Shown here piece after piece: positions 1 through 6,946 of a stretch of DNA of 12,332 bases; positions within the stretch are counted from its first letter, which is position 1; every line of letters starts with the position of its first letter. The notes under the pieces were generated by a model, which ran no database searches, was not told where the DNA came from, and worked only from the letters and a program-made list of their open reading frames with translations. Origin of the DNA: Brachybacterium sp. Its GTDB lineage: Bacteria; Actinomycetota; Actinomycetes; Actinomycetales; Dermabacteraceae. The DNA lies in the NCBI GenBank assembly GCA_027322375.1, contig DAHVRS010000320.1:1-12332 (forward strand), in the 5' to 3' direction. The translations under genes and the position numbers were made by a program.

Positions 1-445
1 CGCCGTGCAGCTGTTCGACTCGTGGGTGGGGGCGCTCAGTCGCGACCAGTACTTGGGCCACGTGCGCGAGCACTCCGCCGCCGCGCTCGCCCACGTCACG
101 GACCTGCCGGTGCCGCGCATCCACTTCGGTGTGGGCGCCGCGCACCTGCTCGCCCCGATGCACTCCGCGGGCGGGACCGTGATGGGCGTGGACCATCGCC
201 TCCGCCTCGACGAGGCGCTGACGATGCTGCCGGAGGGCACGCCCCTCCAGGGCAATATCGACCCCGCCGTGCTGTTCACCTCCGAGGAGGCCCGCTTCGC
301 CGAGGCGCGCTCCGTCCTCGAGTTCGGCAAGAGCGCGAGCGGGCACGTGGTCAATCTCGGCCACGGCGTCGCCCCGGACACCGACCCGCAGGTCCTCACC
401 GACCTCGTGGCCTTCCTCCACGCGCAGGACCATCGCGGGGCATGA
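1..445 (+). CDS. hemE: Uroporphyrinogen decarboxylase HemE, C-terminal part
   Basis: This is the 3' end of a gene entering from the left edge; the first full codon is at 2-4 and about 147 residues are visible of a family that is usually about 340-370. HemE is a cytosolic enzyme that removes the four acetate carboxylates of uroporphyrinogen III to give coproporphyrinogen III. Visible family signatures are LFDSWVG near the start of the fragment, HFGVGA, the QGNIDPAVL segment, and the C-terminal VNLGHGVAPDTDP block, which matches the conserved NLGHG...T(D/P)P stretch near the end of HemE. The TGA at 443-445 overlaps the hemY ATG by four bases (ATGA), so the two are probably translationally coupled. 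The catalytic N-terminal part and the operon promoter lie outside the window. Assignment is secure from motifs and from the haem gene context. Confidence 0.95.
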   Translation, partial: AVQLFDSWVGALSRDQYLGHVREHSAAALAHVTDLPVPRIHFGVGAAHLLAPMHSAGGTVMGVDHRLRLDEALTMLPEGTPLQGNIDPAVLFTSEEARFAEARSVLEFGKSASGHVVNLGHGVAPDTDPQVLTDLVAFLHAQDHRGA

Positions 446-486
446 GCTCCCAGGGCATGAGCTCGCAGGGCGCGAGCTCGACGCGC
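442..486 (+). repeat. 15-bp tandem duplication at the hemY start
   Basis: ATGAGCTCCCAGGGC (442-456) is followed by ATGAGCTCGCAGGGC (457-471), one mismatch apart, and by a more diverged third unit sharing AGCTCG (472-486). The peptide reads MSSQG, MSSQG, ASSTR. The duplication creates two in-frame start codons 15 bases apart. Confidence 0.85.
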
Positions 487-1989
487 ACGCTCGTGGTCGG
501 CGGCGGCCTCGCGGGACTGCTCGCCGCGAGGCGCCACCAGCGCGCCGGGCACCGCGTGGTGCTGCTCGAGGCCGGTGAGCAGGTGGGCGGCGCGATCGCC
601 GCGCAGACCCTCGACCGTGCGGGCGGCCTCGCCCTGAACACGGGCGCGGAGGCCTGGTCCACCGCCTCCGGTGCCGTCGACGCACTCGCCCGGGAGCTGG
701 GCCTCGAGAGCCGGATCGTCTCGCCCCGCGAGGGGCTGGGCAGCCGGCTCGTCTCTGCGGCGGGCGCGCACCGCTCCCCCGCGGGCGCCCTGCTGGGCGT
801 GCCCGGCAGGCCGCTCTCGGCCGAGGTCCGCGAGGTGCTCGGCACCACCGGGGCCCTGCGCGCCGCTCTCGAGCCGCTCCTGCCGCGGCGCGTCGGCAAC
901 CGCCCCGGCGCGACCGTCGCTGAGGTCGTCCGGCGCCGGCTCGGTTCCGCCGTGCTCGAGCGACTCGTCGCCCCGATCATCGGCGGGGTGCACTCCGCGG
1001 ATCCGGCGTTGATCGAGCTCGCCGCCGCCTCCCCCGCCCTCGCGAAGGGCCTCGCCGAGCACGGCTCGCTCGTGAGGACCGTGCGCCGCCTGCGCGGTGG
1101 TGCTGGCGGCAAGGGAGCAGCAGGCAGCGCCGGCACCCGGGTGCATGCCCTCACTCCGACGCTCGCCGCCCTGCCCGCAGCGCTGCACGACGCGATCCTC
1201 GGCGCGGGCGGGATCGTCCGCACCGGGGTGGAGGTCGTGGGCCTGGACCGCGGCGAGGGCCGCTGGCAGGTGCGCACCGCGGCCGGGGAGACCCTCGAGA
1301 CCGACCGCCTCGTGCTCGCCTGCCCGCCGGACACCGCCCGCACCCTGCTCGCCGGCGTCGGCCGCACTGACAAGGACCGCACCGATCAGGACCATACCGC
1401 CGAGCGCGCGCGGACGATCGCCGCGGCGATCCCCGAGACGCCGTCGGCCCCCGTGCGCCTGGTCGCCCTCGCGCTGGATGCCCCGGCGCTGGATGCCCAC
1501 CCGTCGGGGACCGGGGCGCTCGTCGCCCCCGGCACGCCCGGGATCCGTGCGAAGGCCCTCACCCATGCGAGCGCGAAGTGGGAGCACGTCCAGCGCGCCC
1601 TCGCCGAGGCGCTCCCCTCCGCGCAAGCCCCTCACCTGGTGCGCCTGTCCTACGGGCGCCCCGGCGAGCAGCTCCCGGATCAGGCGGGGATCGTCGACCT
1701 CGCCCTCGCGGACGCCTCCGCGATCCTCCGCACCCCGCTCACCCGCGACCACCTCGTGGACGCGGCCGTGATCGACTGGGACCGCGCGATGCGGCAGCCC
1801 CGCCCCGGGCACCGCGCCGCGCTGGACGCCCTCACCGCCCTGCTCGATGCGCAGGACGACCTCGAACTCGTCGGCTCCTGGCGAGCCGGCACCGGGATCG
1901 ACGCGATCGTCCGCGCCGATCGCAGCCTCACCGAACGCAGTCTCACCCACCGCAGTCTCACCGCCACCACGGAAGGACCCGCCGCATGA
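442..1989 (+). CDS. hemY: Coproporphyrinogen III oxidase (HemY/CgoX-type, FAD)
   Basis: The 515-residue flavoprotein belongs to the protoporphyrinogen-oxidase-like family. With hemQ next door it most likely oxidises coproporphyrinogen III to coproporphyrin III (the CgoX role), at or near the membrane. Residues about 16-44 form the dinucleotide-binding fold: LVVGGGLAGLLAAR followed by VVLLEAGEQVGG. The C-terminal FAD-contact block is ELVGSWRAGTGIDAIV at about 475-490. The start at 442 overlaps the hemE stop (ATGA). A second ATG at 457 is equally in frame because the first 15 bp are duplicated (MSSQG MSSQG), so the exact start is uncertain by five codons. No strong Shine-Dalgarno is seen, as expected for coupled translation. 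The gene carries three more 15-bp in-frame duplications (1366-1395, 1471-1500, 1921-1965), which is unusual. The stop overlaps the hemQ ATG by four bases. The family name is certain; the substrate preference is inferred from context. Confidence 0.93.
   Translation: MSSQGMSSQGASSTRTLVVGGGLAGLLAARRHQRAGHRVVLLEAGEQVGGAIAAQTLDRAGGLALNTGAEAWSTASGAVDALARELGLESRIVSPREGLGSRLVSAAGAHRSPAGALLGVPGRPLSAEVREVLGTTGALRAALEPLLPRRVGNRPGATVAEVVRRRLGSAVLERLVAPIIGGVHSADPALIELAAASPALAKGLAEHGSLVRTVRRLRGGAGGKGAAGSAGTRVHALTPTLAALPAALHDAILGAGGIVRTGVEVVGLDRGEGRWQVRTAAGETLETDRLVLACPPDTARTLLAGVGRTDKDRTDQDHTAERARTIAAAIPETPSAPVRLVALALDAPALDAHPSGTGALVAPGTPGIRAKALTHASAKWEHVQRALAEALPSAQAPHLVRLSYGRPGEQLPDQAGIVDLALADASAILRTPLTRDHLVDAAVIDWDRAMRQPRPGHRAALDALTALLDAQDDLELVGSWRAGTGIDAIVRADRSLTERSLTHRSLTATTEGPAA
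1366..1395 (+). repeat. Diverged 15-bp tandem duplication in hemY (TDKDR/TDQDH)
   Basis: ACTGACAAGGACCGC (1366-1380) is followed by ACCGATCAGGACCAT (1381-1395). Ten of 15 positions match. The encoded units are TDKDR (residues 309-313) and TDQDH (314-318), a charged segment likely to be a surface loop. Confidence 0.6.
1471..1500 (+). repeat. 15-bp tandem duplication in hemY (ALDAP/ALDAH)
   Basis: GCGCTGGATGCCCCG (1471-1485) is followed by GCGCTGGATGCCCAC (1486-1500). The first 13 of 15 positions are identical. The encoded units are ALDAP (residues 344-348) and ALDAH (349-353), after a VRLVAL strand. Confidence 0.75.
1921..1965 (+). repeat. Triple 15-bp tandem repeat at the hemY 3' end (RSLT x3)
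   Basis: Three consecutive units, CGCAGCCTCACCGAA, CGCAGTCTCACCCAC and CGCAGTCTCACCGCC, encode RSLTE, RSLTH and RSLTA (residues 494-508). They lie after the conserved C-terminal FAD-binding block, so they extend the tail rather than interrupt the fold. Confidence 0.85.
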
Positions 1990-2708
1990 CCGCCTCCACC
2001 ACCCCCGCCCACAAGGTCGAGCAGATCGCGCAGACCACCCGCTACACGAGCTACACCGTCTACCGCCGCCTCTCCGGCCTGACCGAGGACGGGGAGCTCA
2101 CCGAGTCGCAGATCGCCAGGGCGCTCTCGGACATCACCCCGCTGATCGAGGCGGAGGGCGCAGAGATCCTCGGCTTCTACGACGTCTCCGGCTTCCGCGC
2201 CGAGGCCGACCTCATGGTGTGGCTCGCCGCGGAGGAGCCCGCCGCCCTGCAGCGCGGCCTGCGCGAGCTCGAGCGCTCCATCGCAGGGACCTGGCTGCAC
2301 CGCGAGTGGTCCGCCGTGGGCGTGCACCGCATGGCCGAGTTCGCCAAGGGCCACATCCCCTCCTTCATGGACCCGTCCATGACCCGCAAGCAGTGGATCA
2401 CCGTCTACCCCTTCGTGCGCAGCTACGACTGGTACCTGCTGCCCGACGAGGAGCGCAACCGCATGCTGCGCGAGCACGGCCTGCTGGGCCGCGACTTCCC
2501 GCAGTGCAACGCGAACACCGTCGCCGCCTTCGCGCTGGGCGACTACGAGTGGCTGCTCTCCTTCGAGGCAGATGATCTGCACGACCTCGTCGACATGATG
2601 CGCCACCTGCGCTACTCCGATGCGCGCCTGCACGTGCGCGATGAGCTCCCCTTCCACGCCGGACGCCGCCTCGATTCCCTCGAGGACGTCGCCTCCCTTC
2701 TCGCCTGA
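1986..2708 (+). CDS. hemQ: Coprohaem decarboxylase HemQ/ChdC
   Basis: The 240-residue protein is of the chlorite-dismutase-like HemQ family. It catalyses the last step of the coproporphyrin pathway, the oxidative decarboxylation of the two propionates of coprohaem III to give haem b, using hydrogen peroxide. Tyr141 in the YPFVRSYDWYLLP segment matches the radical-forming catalytic Tyr, and His164 in REHGLLGRDFP, 23 residues later, matches the proximal haem ligand. That spacing is the one I recall for actinobacterial ChdC. His123 in KGHIPSFMDP is a candidate for the distal His described in actinobacterial enzymes; that match is from memory. The start overlaps the hemY stop (ATGA), and a good Shine-Dalgarno, GGAAGGA at 1971-1977, lies eight bases upstream. 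Chlorite dismutase is an alternative label for the fold, but the haem operon argues strongly for ChdC. Confidence 0.95.
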   Translation: MTASTTPAHKVEQIAQTTRYTSYTVYRRLSGLTEDGELTESQIARALSDITPLIEAEGAEILGFYDVSGFRAEADLMVWLAAEEPAALQRGLRELERSIAGTWLHREWSAVGVHRMAEFAKGHIPSFMDPSMTRKQWITVYPFVRSYDWYLLPDEERNRMLREHGLLGRDFPQCNANTVAAFALGDYEWLLSFEADDLHDLVDMMRHLRYSDARLHVRDELPFHAGRRLDSLEDVASLLA

Positions 2709-2725
2709 TACTGAACCCACATTTC

Positions 2726-2730
2726 GAGGA
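2726..2730 (+). promoter_or_regulatory. Ribosome binding site of hemH
   Basis: GAGGA lies six bases before the ATG at 2737, in the 28-bp hemQ-hemH gap. It selects this start over the upstream in-frame codons that run through hemQ. Confidence 0.7.
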
Positions 2731-2736
2731 ACACCC

Positions 2737-3999
2737 ATGACCGACATCGTCACCCCGACGGACCACGACTCCGCCGGTGCCCCCCGCCGGGTCGACCCCG
2801 CCTCCCCCACCCACACCCGGCGCGGCGAGCCCAAGCCCTTCGACGCGATCCTGTTCTCGTCCTTCGGCGGGCCTGACGGCCAGGAGGACGTGATCCCGTT
2901 CCTGCGCAATGTCACCCGAGGGCGCGGCATCCCCGATGAGCGCCTCGAGGAGGTCGCGGGTCACTACCGCGCTCTGGGCGGTCGCAGCCCGATCACCGCG
3001 CAGAACGAGGCGATGATCGCCGCACTGGAGAAGGAGCTCGCCGGGCGCGGCGTCGACCTGCCGATCTACTTCGGGAACCGCAACTGGGCGCCGTACAACT
3101 CCGATGCGGTCCGTGCACTTCACGCGGACGGCCGACGTCACGCCCTGGGTCTGGTGACCAGCGCCTACTCGTCCTACTCCTCGTGCCGGCAGTACCGTGA
3201 GGACTTCGGCATGGTGCTCGAGGAGACCGGACTGGTGGGCGAGATCAGCATCGACAAGGTCCGCGTCTACTTCAACCATCCCGGCTTCCTCGAACCCGTG
3301 GTCGACGGCGTGAGCCGCGCACTGGCGGACCTCGCGGTGGAGGGACACGACGCGGATCGGGTCGCCGTGCTGTTCTCCACCCACTCGGTACCGAACTCGA
3401 TGGCCGAGGCCTCCGGCCCCGAGGAGACTCGCATCCAGGGGTCCGGGGGGTGGTACGTCGAGCAGCACCTTGCGGCCTGCCGCTGGGTGATGGATCAGCT
3501 GCACGACGACGAGCCCTCGCTGCCGGAGTGGCAGCTGGTCTACCAGTCCCGTTCGGGCGCGCCGCACATCCCCTGGCTCGAGCCGGACGTCAACGACGTC
3601 ATCGAGCAGCTCGCCGCTGACGACGCTGCTGACGCCGTCGTCGTGGTCCCGATCGGGTTCGTCACCGACCACGTCGAGGTGGTGTGGGACCTGGACACCG
3701 AGGCGAAGGAGACCGCCGAGGAGAACGGCCTCGCCTTCCGCCGTGTCGCGACCTCGGGCGAGGATCCACGCTTCATCGCGGCGCTCGCGGATCTGATCCA
3801 GGAGCGGCTGGATCACTCGTTCCCGCGCCGGGTCGTCACCGATTTCGGCGGCACCCCGGACGTGTGCGGTGCGAACTGCTGCGTGGGCCGGGTGTGCCGT
3901 CCCACGACCAGCGCCGTGGACTCGGCGGAGGACGTCGAGCGGGCCCGCGCCGAGGCCGCCGCGCGCGGCGAGACCGACTCTGCGGGAGCCTCGGCGTGA
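2737..3999 (+). CDS. hemH: Coproporphyrin III ferrochelatase HemH/CpfC
   Basis: The 420-residue cytosolic ferrochelatase inserts ferrous iron into coproporphyrin III, between HemY and HemQ in the pathway. The chelatase core starts at about residue 35 (DAILFSSFGGPDG). The catalytic His is H216 in STHSVP, and the conserved acidic residue is E314 in DHVEVVWDLD. The first 34 residues are a polar extension. A C-terminal cysteine cluster (C377, C381, C382, C387 in DVCGANCCVGRVC), together with C150 in YSSYSSCRQYRED, resembles the ligand set of [2Fe-2S] ferrochelatases reported in Mycobacterium tuberculosis. The tail after residue 392 is Ala/Glu-rich. The start at 2737 has its own ribosome binding site, so this gene is the first in the operon not opened by an overlap. 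The stop overlaps the hemC GTG (GTGA). The family is certain; the cluster is inferred from cysteine placement. Confidence 0.95.
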   Translation: MTDIVTPTDHDSAGAPRRVDPASPTHTRRGEPKPFDAILFSSFGGPDGQEDVIPFLRNVTRGRGIPDERLEEVAGHYRALGGRSPITAQNEAMIAALEKELAGRGVDLPIYFGNRNWAPYNSDAVRALHADGRRHALGLVTSAYSSYSSCRQYREDFGMVLEETGLVGEISIDKVRVYFNHPGFLEPVVDGVSRALADLAVEGHDADRVAVLFSTHSVPNSMAEASGPEETRIQGSGGWYVEQHLAACRWVMDQLHDDEPSLPEWQLVYQSRSGAPHIPWLEPDVNDVIEQLAADDAADAVVVVPIGFVTDHVEVVWDLDTEAKETAEENGLAFRRVATSGEDPRFIAALADLIQERLDHSFPRRVVTDFGGTPDVCGANCCVGRVCRPTTSAVDSAEDVERARAEAAARGETDSAGASA

Positions 4000-5039
4000 C
4001 GCCCGGCGCGAGCGCTCCCATCGTGGCCTCGAACGATCCTGACTCTCCGCTGCGCATCGGCACCCGCTCCTCGGATCTCGCGCTCACCCAGTCCGGGTTC
4101 GTCGGCGACGCCATCGTGGCCGGGACCGGGCACGAGGTCGAGCTCGTGCACGTCTCCACCCACGGGGACCGCGACCTCACCAGCCCCCTCTCCCAGATCG
4201 GCGGGACCGGCGTGTTCGTCACCGCCGTGCGCCAGGCGCTGCTGGATGGTGAGGTGGATGTGGTCGTCCACTCGTGGAAGGATCTGCCCACCGCGCCGCT
4301 GGAGGAGATCACCCTCGCCTGCACGCCCGTGCGCGAGGACCCGCGCGATGCGCTCTGCGCCCGCGACGGGATGGGGCTCGCGGACCTGCCGCTCGGAGCG
4401 AAGGTGGGCACCGGCTCGCCGCGCCGGGGCGCGCAGCTGCTGCGCGCCCGGCCCGATCTCGAGGTCGTGGGGATCCGCGGCAACGTCCAGACCCGCCTGA
4501 ACCGCGCCCTCGGGCCGGAGGCGGACCTCGACGCCGTCGTGCTCGCCGCCTCCGGACTGCGCCGCGTGGGCCTCGAGCACGTGATCAGCGAGGTCCTGCC
4601 GGTGGACGTCATGCTGCCGGCCCCCGCCCAGGGCGCCCTCGCGGTCGAGGCGACCACCGCCGCGCTCGCTGAGCAGCCTTGGTTCGACGAGCGCCTCGCC
4701 GCGGTCGATGACCCCGCGACCCGCGCCGCCGTCACCGCCGAGCGGTCGCTGCTGCGCACCCTCGAGGCCGGCTGCTCCGCTCCCGTCGCGGCCTACGCCG
4801 AGTTCGAGGAGCCGACGGAGGGTGAGCAGTCGGAGAATGTGCGCGTGCTGCGTCTGCGCGCGCTCGCGATCCGGCTCGACGGCGGTCATGTGGTCGAGGG
4901 CGAGGCGCGCATGGCGCTGGACCTCGCCACTGACCCGCTCTCGGGCCCGGACTCGGCGCCCGCCGCGCTCGGCGCGGAGCTCGCCGCGGACCTGCTCTCC
5001 CGCGGCGCCGGCGACATCCTCGCGGAGGCCCGCGCCTGA
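3996..5039 (+). CDS. hemC: Hydroxymethylbilane synthase (porphobilinogen deaminase) HemC
   Basis: This cytosolic enzyme joins four porphobilinogens into the linear tetrapyrrole hydroxymethylbilane, building on a covalently bound dipyrromethane cofactor. The protein is 347 residues. Visible motifs, in order, are LRIGTRSSDLALTQS (19-33), the catalytic Asp region HSWKD (D96), GTGSPRR (138-144), RGNVQTRL (161-168), the PAPAQGALAVE block, and the cofactor-attaching cysteine C260 in LEAGCSAPV. GTG at 3996 is chosen because it overlaps the hemH stop (GTGA) and has GGGAG at 3984-3988, seven bases upstream. An internal GTG at 4023 is a less likely alternative. About 17 residues precede the conserved core. 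The Trp in HSWKD is a variable position in the family. The stop overlaps the hemD ATG by one base (TGATG). Confidence 0.96.
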   Translation: MTPGASAPIVASNDPDSPLRIGTRSSDLALTQSGFVGDAIVAGTGHEVELVHVSTHGDRDLTSPLSQIGGTGVFVTAVRQALLDGEVDVVVHSWKDLPTAPLEEITLACTPVREDPRDALCARDGMGLADLPLGAKVGTGSPRRGAQLLRARPDLEVVGIRGNVQTRLNRALGPEADLDAVVLAASGLRRVGLEHVISEVLPVDVMLPAPAQGALAVEATTAALAEQPWFDERLAAVDDPATRAAVTAERSLLRTLEAGCSAPVAAYAEFEEPTEGEQSENVRVLRLRALAIRLDGGHVVEGEARMALDLATDPLSGPDSAPAALGAELAADLLSRGAGDILAEARA

Positions 5040-5839
5040 TGTCCCCCGCCGTGCCCGCTGCTGCACCCGTCCCGACCCCGGTCCCGGCCAGGCCCGTCCT
5101 CGTCGCACGGCCGGCCGGGCGCGGGGCGAGCCTGCTGCAGCTGCTGGGCGCGGCGGGCATCGCCGCAGTGCACGAGCCACTGGTCCACCTCGCCCCCGCG
5201 ACGAGCGAGGAATTGACGGCGGCGCGCGAGCGTCTCGCCGCGGGCGGGTACACCCACCTCGTGGTCACCTCCCGCACCGCCGCCGAGTGCCTCGGCGCGG
5301 TCACGGTGCCGGCAGGCACGGTGGTGGTCGCCGTCGGCGGCGGGACCGCGCAATCCCTCGCCCAGCAGGGGATCGCCTCCACCCTCGTCGCGGACGGCTC
5401 CGGCGCGGCGCTCGTTGACCAGATGCCTGCGGCCGACGAGGGCGCGACCGTGCTCTTCCCCGCCTCCTCCGCCGCCTCCCGTACGGTGCCGGAAGGTCTG
5501 CGGGCCAAGGGCTACCGGGTCCATGAGGTCACTGCCTACAAGCCCCGCCGCCTGGATCCCCCGCCCGCGGTCGCGGTGGGCATGGCGACCGGCGCCTATG
5601 GCGCGCTCGTGCTCACGAGCCCGATGATCGCGCGGCAGGCCGCGGCCGTCGGGGTGCATCCCTCCACCGCTGTCGTGACGATCGGTGAGCCCACCTCCCG
5701 CGCTGTCCACCAGGCAGGCCTCCCGCTCGCCGCGCAGGCCGCATCACCGACCGATGAGGCACTCGTCGCGGCGGTCCGCGAGGTGCTCGCCCGGCGCCCG
5801 GCCCCCTCCTCTCCATCTCTCCCGAAGGAGCTCCGATGA
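5039..5839 (+). CDS. hemD: Uroporphyrinogen III synthase HemD
   Basis: This 266-residue protein cyclises hydroxymethylbilane with inversion of ring D to give uroporphyrinogen III. The family is poorly conserved, but several segments fit: [21 protein letters not shown] (19-39), VTSRTAAE (76-83), [15 protein letters not shown] (97-111), VTAYKPRR (164-171), [10 protein letters not shown] (191-200) and [15 protein letters not shown] (214-228). These match the two-lobed HemD fold. The first 20 residues are Pro/Ala/Val-rich, probably disordered. The ATG overlaps the hemC stop as TGATG, with GGAGG at 5024-5028. The position directly after hemC and before hemB supports the call. The last three codons contain the hemB Shine-Dalgarno. 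It is a single-domain HemD; no methyltransferase (CobA) fusion is present. Confidence 0.93.
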   Translation: MSPAVPAAAPVPTPVPARPVLVARPAGRGASLLQLLGAAGIAAVHEPLVHLAPATSEELTAARERLAAGGYTHLVVTSRTAAECLGAVTVPAGTVVVAVGGGTAQSLAQQGIASTLVADGSGAALVDQMPAADEGATVLFPASSAASRTVPEGLRAKGYRVHEVTAYKPRRLDPPPAVAVGMATGAYGALVLTSPMIARQAAAVGVHPSTAVVTIGEPTSRAVHQAGLPLAAQAASPTDEALVAAVREVLARRPAPSSPSLPKELR

Positions 5840-6858
5840 CCCTCCCGACCTTCCCCGGCCCGATCGACCGACCCCGCCGCCTGCGCACCACTGCCGCGAT
5901 GCGCGCCCTGGTGCGGGAGCACACGCTGCGCCCTGCTGACCTCGTGCTGCCGATGTTCGTGCGCGAGGGCGCGAGCGAGAACCGTCCCGTCTCCTCGATG
6001 CCCGGCGTCGTGCAGCACACAATGGACTCCCTGGTCCGCGCCGCGACCGAGGCCGTGGAGCGCGGTGTGGGCGGGCTGATGCTCTTCGGCGTGCCGGAGA
6101 CCAAGGACGCCATCGGCTCCGGCGCGACCGATCCGAAGGGGATCCTGAACCTCGCCCTCGCCCGGCTGCGCGCCGAGCTCGGAGACTCGACCGTGCTGAT
6201 GGCGGATCTGTGCCTGGACGAGTTCACCGATCACGGCCACTGCGGCATGCTCGATGACGCAGGTCAGGTCGATAACGACGCGACGCTCGTGCGCTACCGC
6301 GACATGGCCCTCGCCCAGGCCGAGGCGGGCGCGCACCTGCTGGGCCCCTCGGGGATGATGGACGGCCAGATCGCCGCGATCCGCGACGCGCTCGACGGCG
6401 CGGGCCGCACCGATGTGGCGCTGTACGCCTACACCGCGAAGTACGCCTCGGCGTTCTACGGCCCGTTCCGCGAGGCGGTGGACTCCTCCCTCACCGGGGA
6501 TCGCCGCTCCTACCAGCAGGATCCCGCCAACGGCCGTGAGGCGCTGCGCGAGCTCGAGCTCGACATCGCCGAGGGCGCGGACCTCGTCATGGTCAAGCCC
6601 GGCCTGCCCTATCTCGATGTGCTGAAGGACGTCGCCGCCGCCTCCCCGGTCCCCGTCGGCGCCTACCAGGTCTCCGGCGAGTACGCGATGATCGAGGCCG
6701 CGAGCGCGAACGGCTGGATCGACCGCGACCGCACCGTCCTCGAGTCGCTGCTCGCCTTCCGCCGCGCAGGCGCCTCGACCGTGCTCACCTACTACGCGAG
6801 CGAGGTCGCGGGCTGGCTGCAGGGCGGTCTGCCCGAGCACCTGCGCGAGTTCGCCTGA
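5836..6858 (+). CDS. hemB: 5-aminolevulinate dehydratase (porphobilinogen synthase) HemB
   Basis: The 340-residue cytosolic enzyme condenses two 5-aminolevulinate molecules into porphobilinogen. The Schiff-base lysines are K202 in AYTAKYAS and K254 in [11 protein letters not shown]. The metal-site loop reads [14 protein letters not shown] (124-137). Cys126 and Cys136 are kept, but the middle zinc ligand of the three-cysteine type is Asp128, so the site is a Cys/Asp hybrid between the Zn-type and the plant-like Asp-rich Mg-type. Length is typical for the family. ATG at 5836 overlaps the hemD stop (ATGA) and has GAAGGAG at 5824-5830, five bases upstream. The gene is followed by an 88-bp C-rich gap before hemL, the longest break in the operon. 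Confidence 0.97.
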   Translation: MTLPTFPGPIDRPRRLRTTAAMRALVREHTLRPADLVLPMFVREGASENRPVSSMPGVVQHTMDSLVRAATEAVERGVGGLMLFGVPETKDAIGSGATDPKGILNLALARLRAELGDSTVLMADLCLDEFTDHGHCGMLDDAGQVDNDATLVRYRDMALAQAEAGAHLLGPSGMMDGQIAAIRDALDGAGRTDVALYAYTAKYASAFYGPFREAVDSSLTGDRRSYQQDPANGREALRELELDIAEGADLVMVKPGLPYLDVLKDVAAASPVPVGAYQVSGEYAMIEAASANGWIDRDRTVLESLLAFRRAGASTVLTYYASEVAGWLQGGLPEHLREFA

Positions 6859-6930
6859 CCCGCCCGCCGCGTTCGCCCGCCCCCTCCAGACACCCCGCCG
6901 GACGCCCCGGCCCACCCTGTTCCGACCACC
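6859..6930 (+). other. C-rich, G-poor spacer between hemB and hemL
   Basis: In these 72 bases I count 44 C and 15 G, a roughly 3:1 skew on the coding strand that the flanking genes do not show. No TANNNT -10 box and no good inverted repeat are visible. C-rich, G-poor RNA is the kind of sequence Rho uses for loading, so this may be a rut-like segment or simply relaxed spacer. Confidence 0.35.
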
Positions 6931-6934
6931 CGCT

Positions 6935-6940
6935 GAGGAG
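6935..6940 (+). promoter_or_regulatory. Ribosome binding site of hemL
   Basis: GAGGAG lies six bases upstream of the ATG at 6947. It is one of the strongest Shine-Dalgarno matches in the operon and fixes the hemL start. Confidence 0.75.
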
Positions 6941-6946
6941 CCCCGC

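Noticed and set aside
22..441. 140-codon upstream extension of the hemY frame
   Set aside because: It overlaps hemE in another frame, is Arg/Pro-rich without homology, and the FAD-binding motif begins soon after the ATG at 442.
3601..3640. Repetitive GCTGAC/GACGCT stretch in hemH
   Set aside because: It encodes a short Ala/Asp-rich stretch (AADDAADA) and looks like simple codon repetition rather than a defined tandem repeat.
2398..3816. Long minus-strand frame (472 codons) opposite hemH
   Set aside because: It is antisense to a clear ferrochelatase, has no recognisable domain and a His/Val/Gly-rich composition typical of shadow frames in G+C-rich coding DNA.
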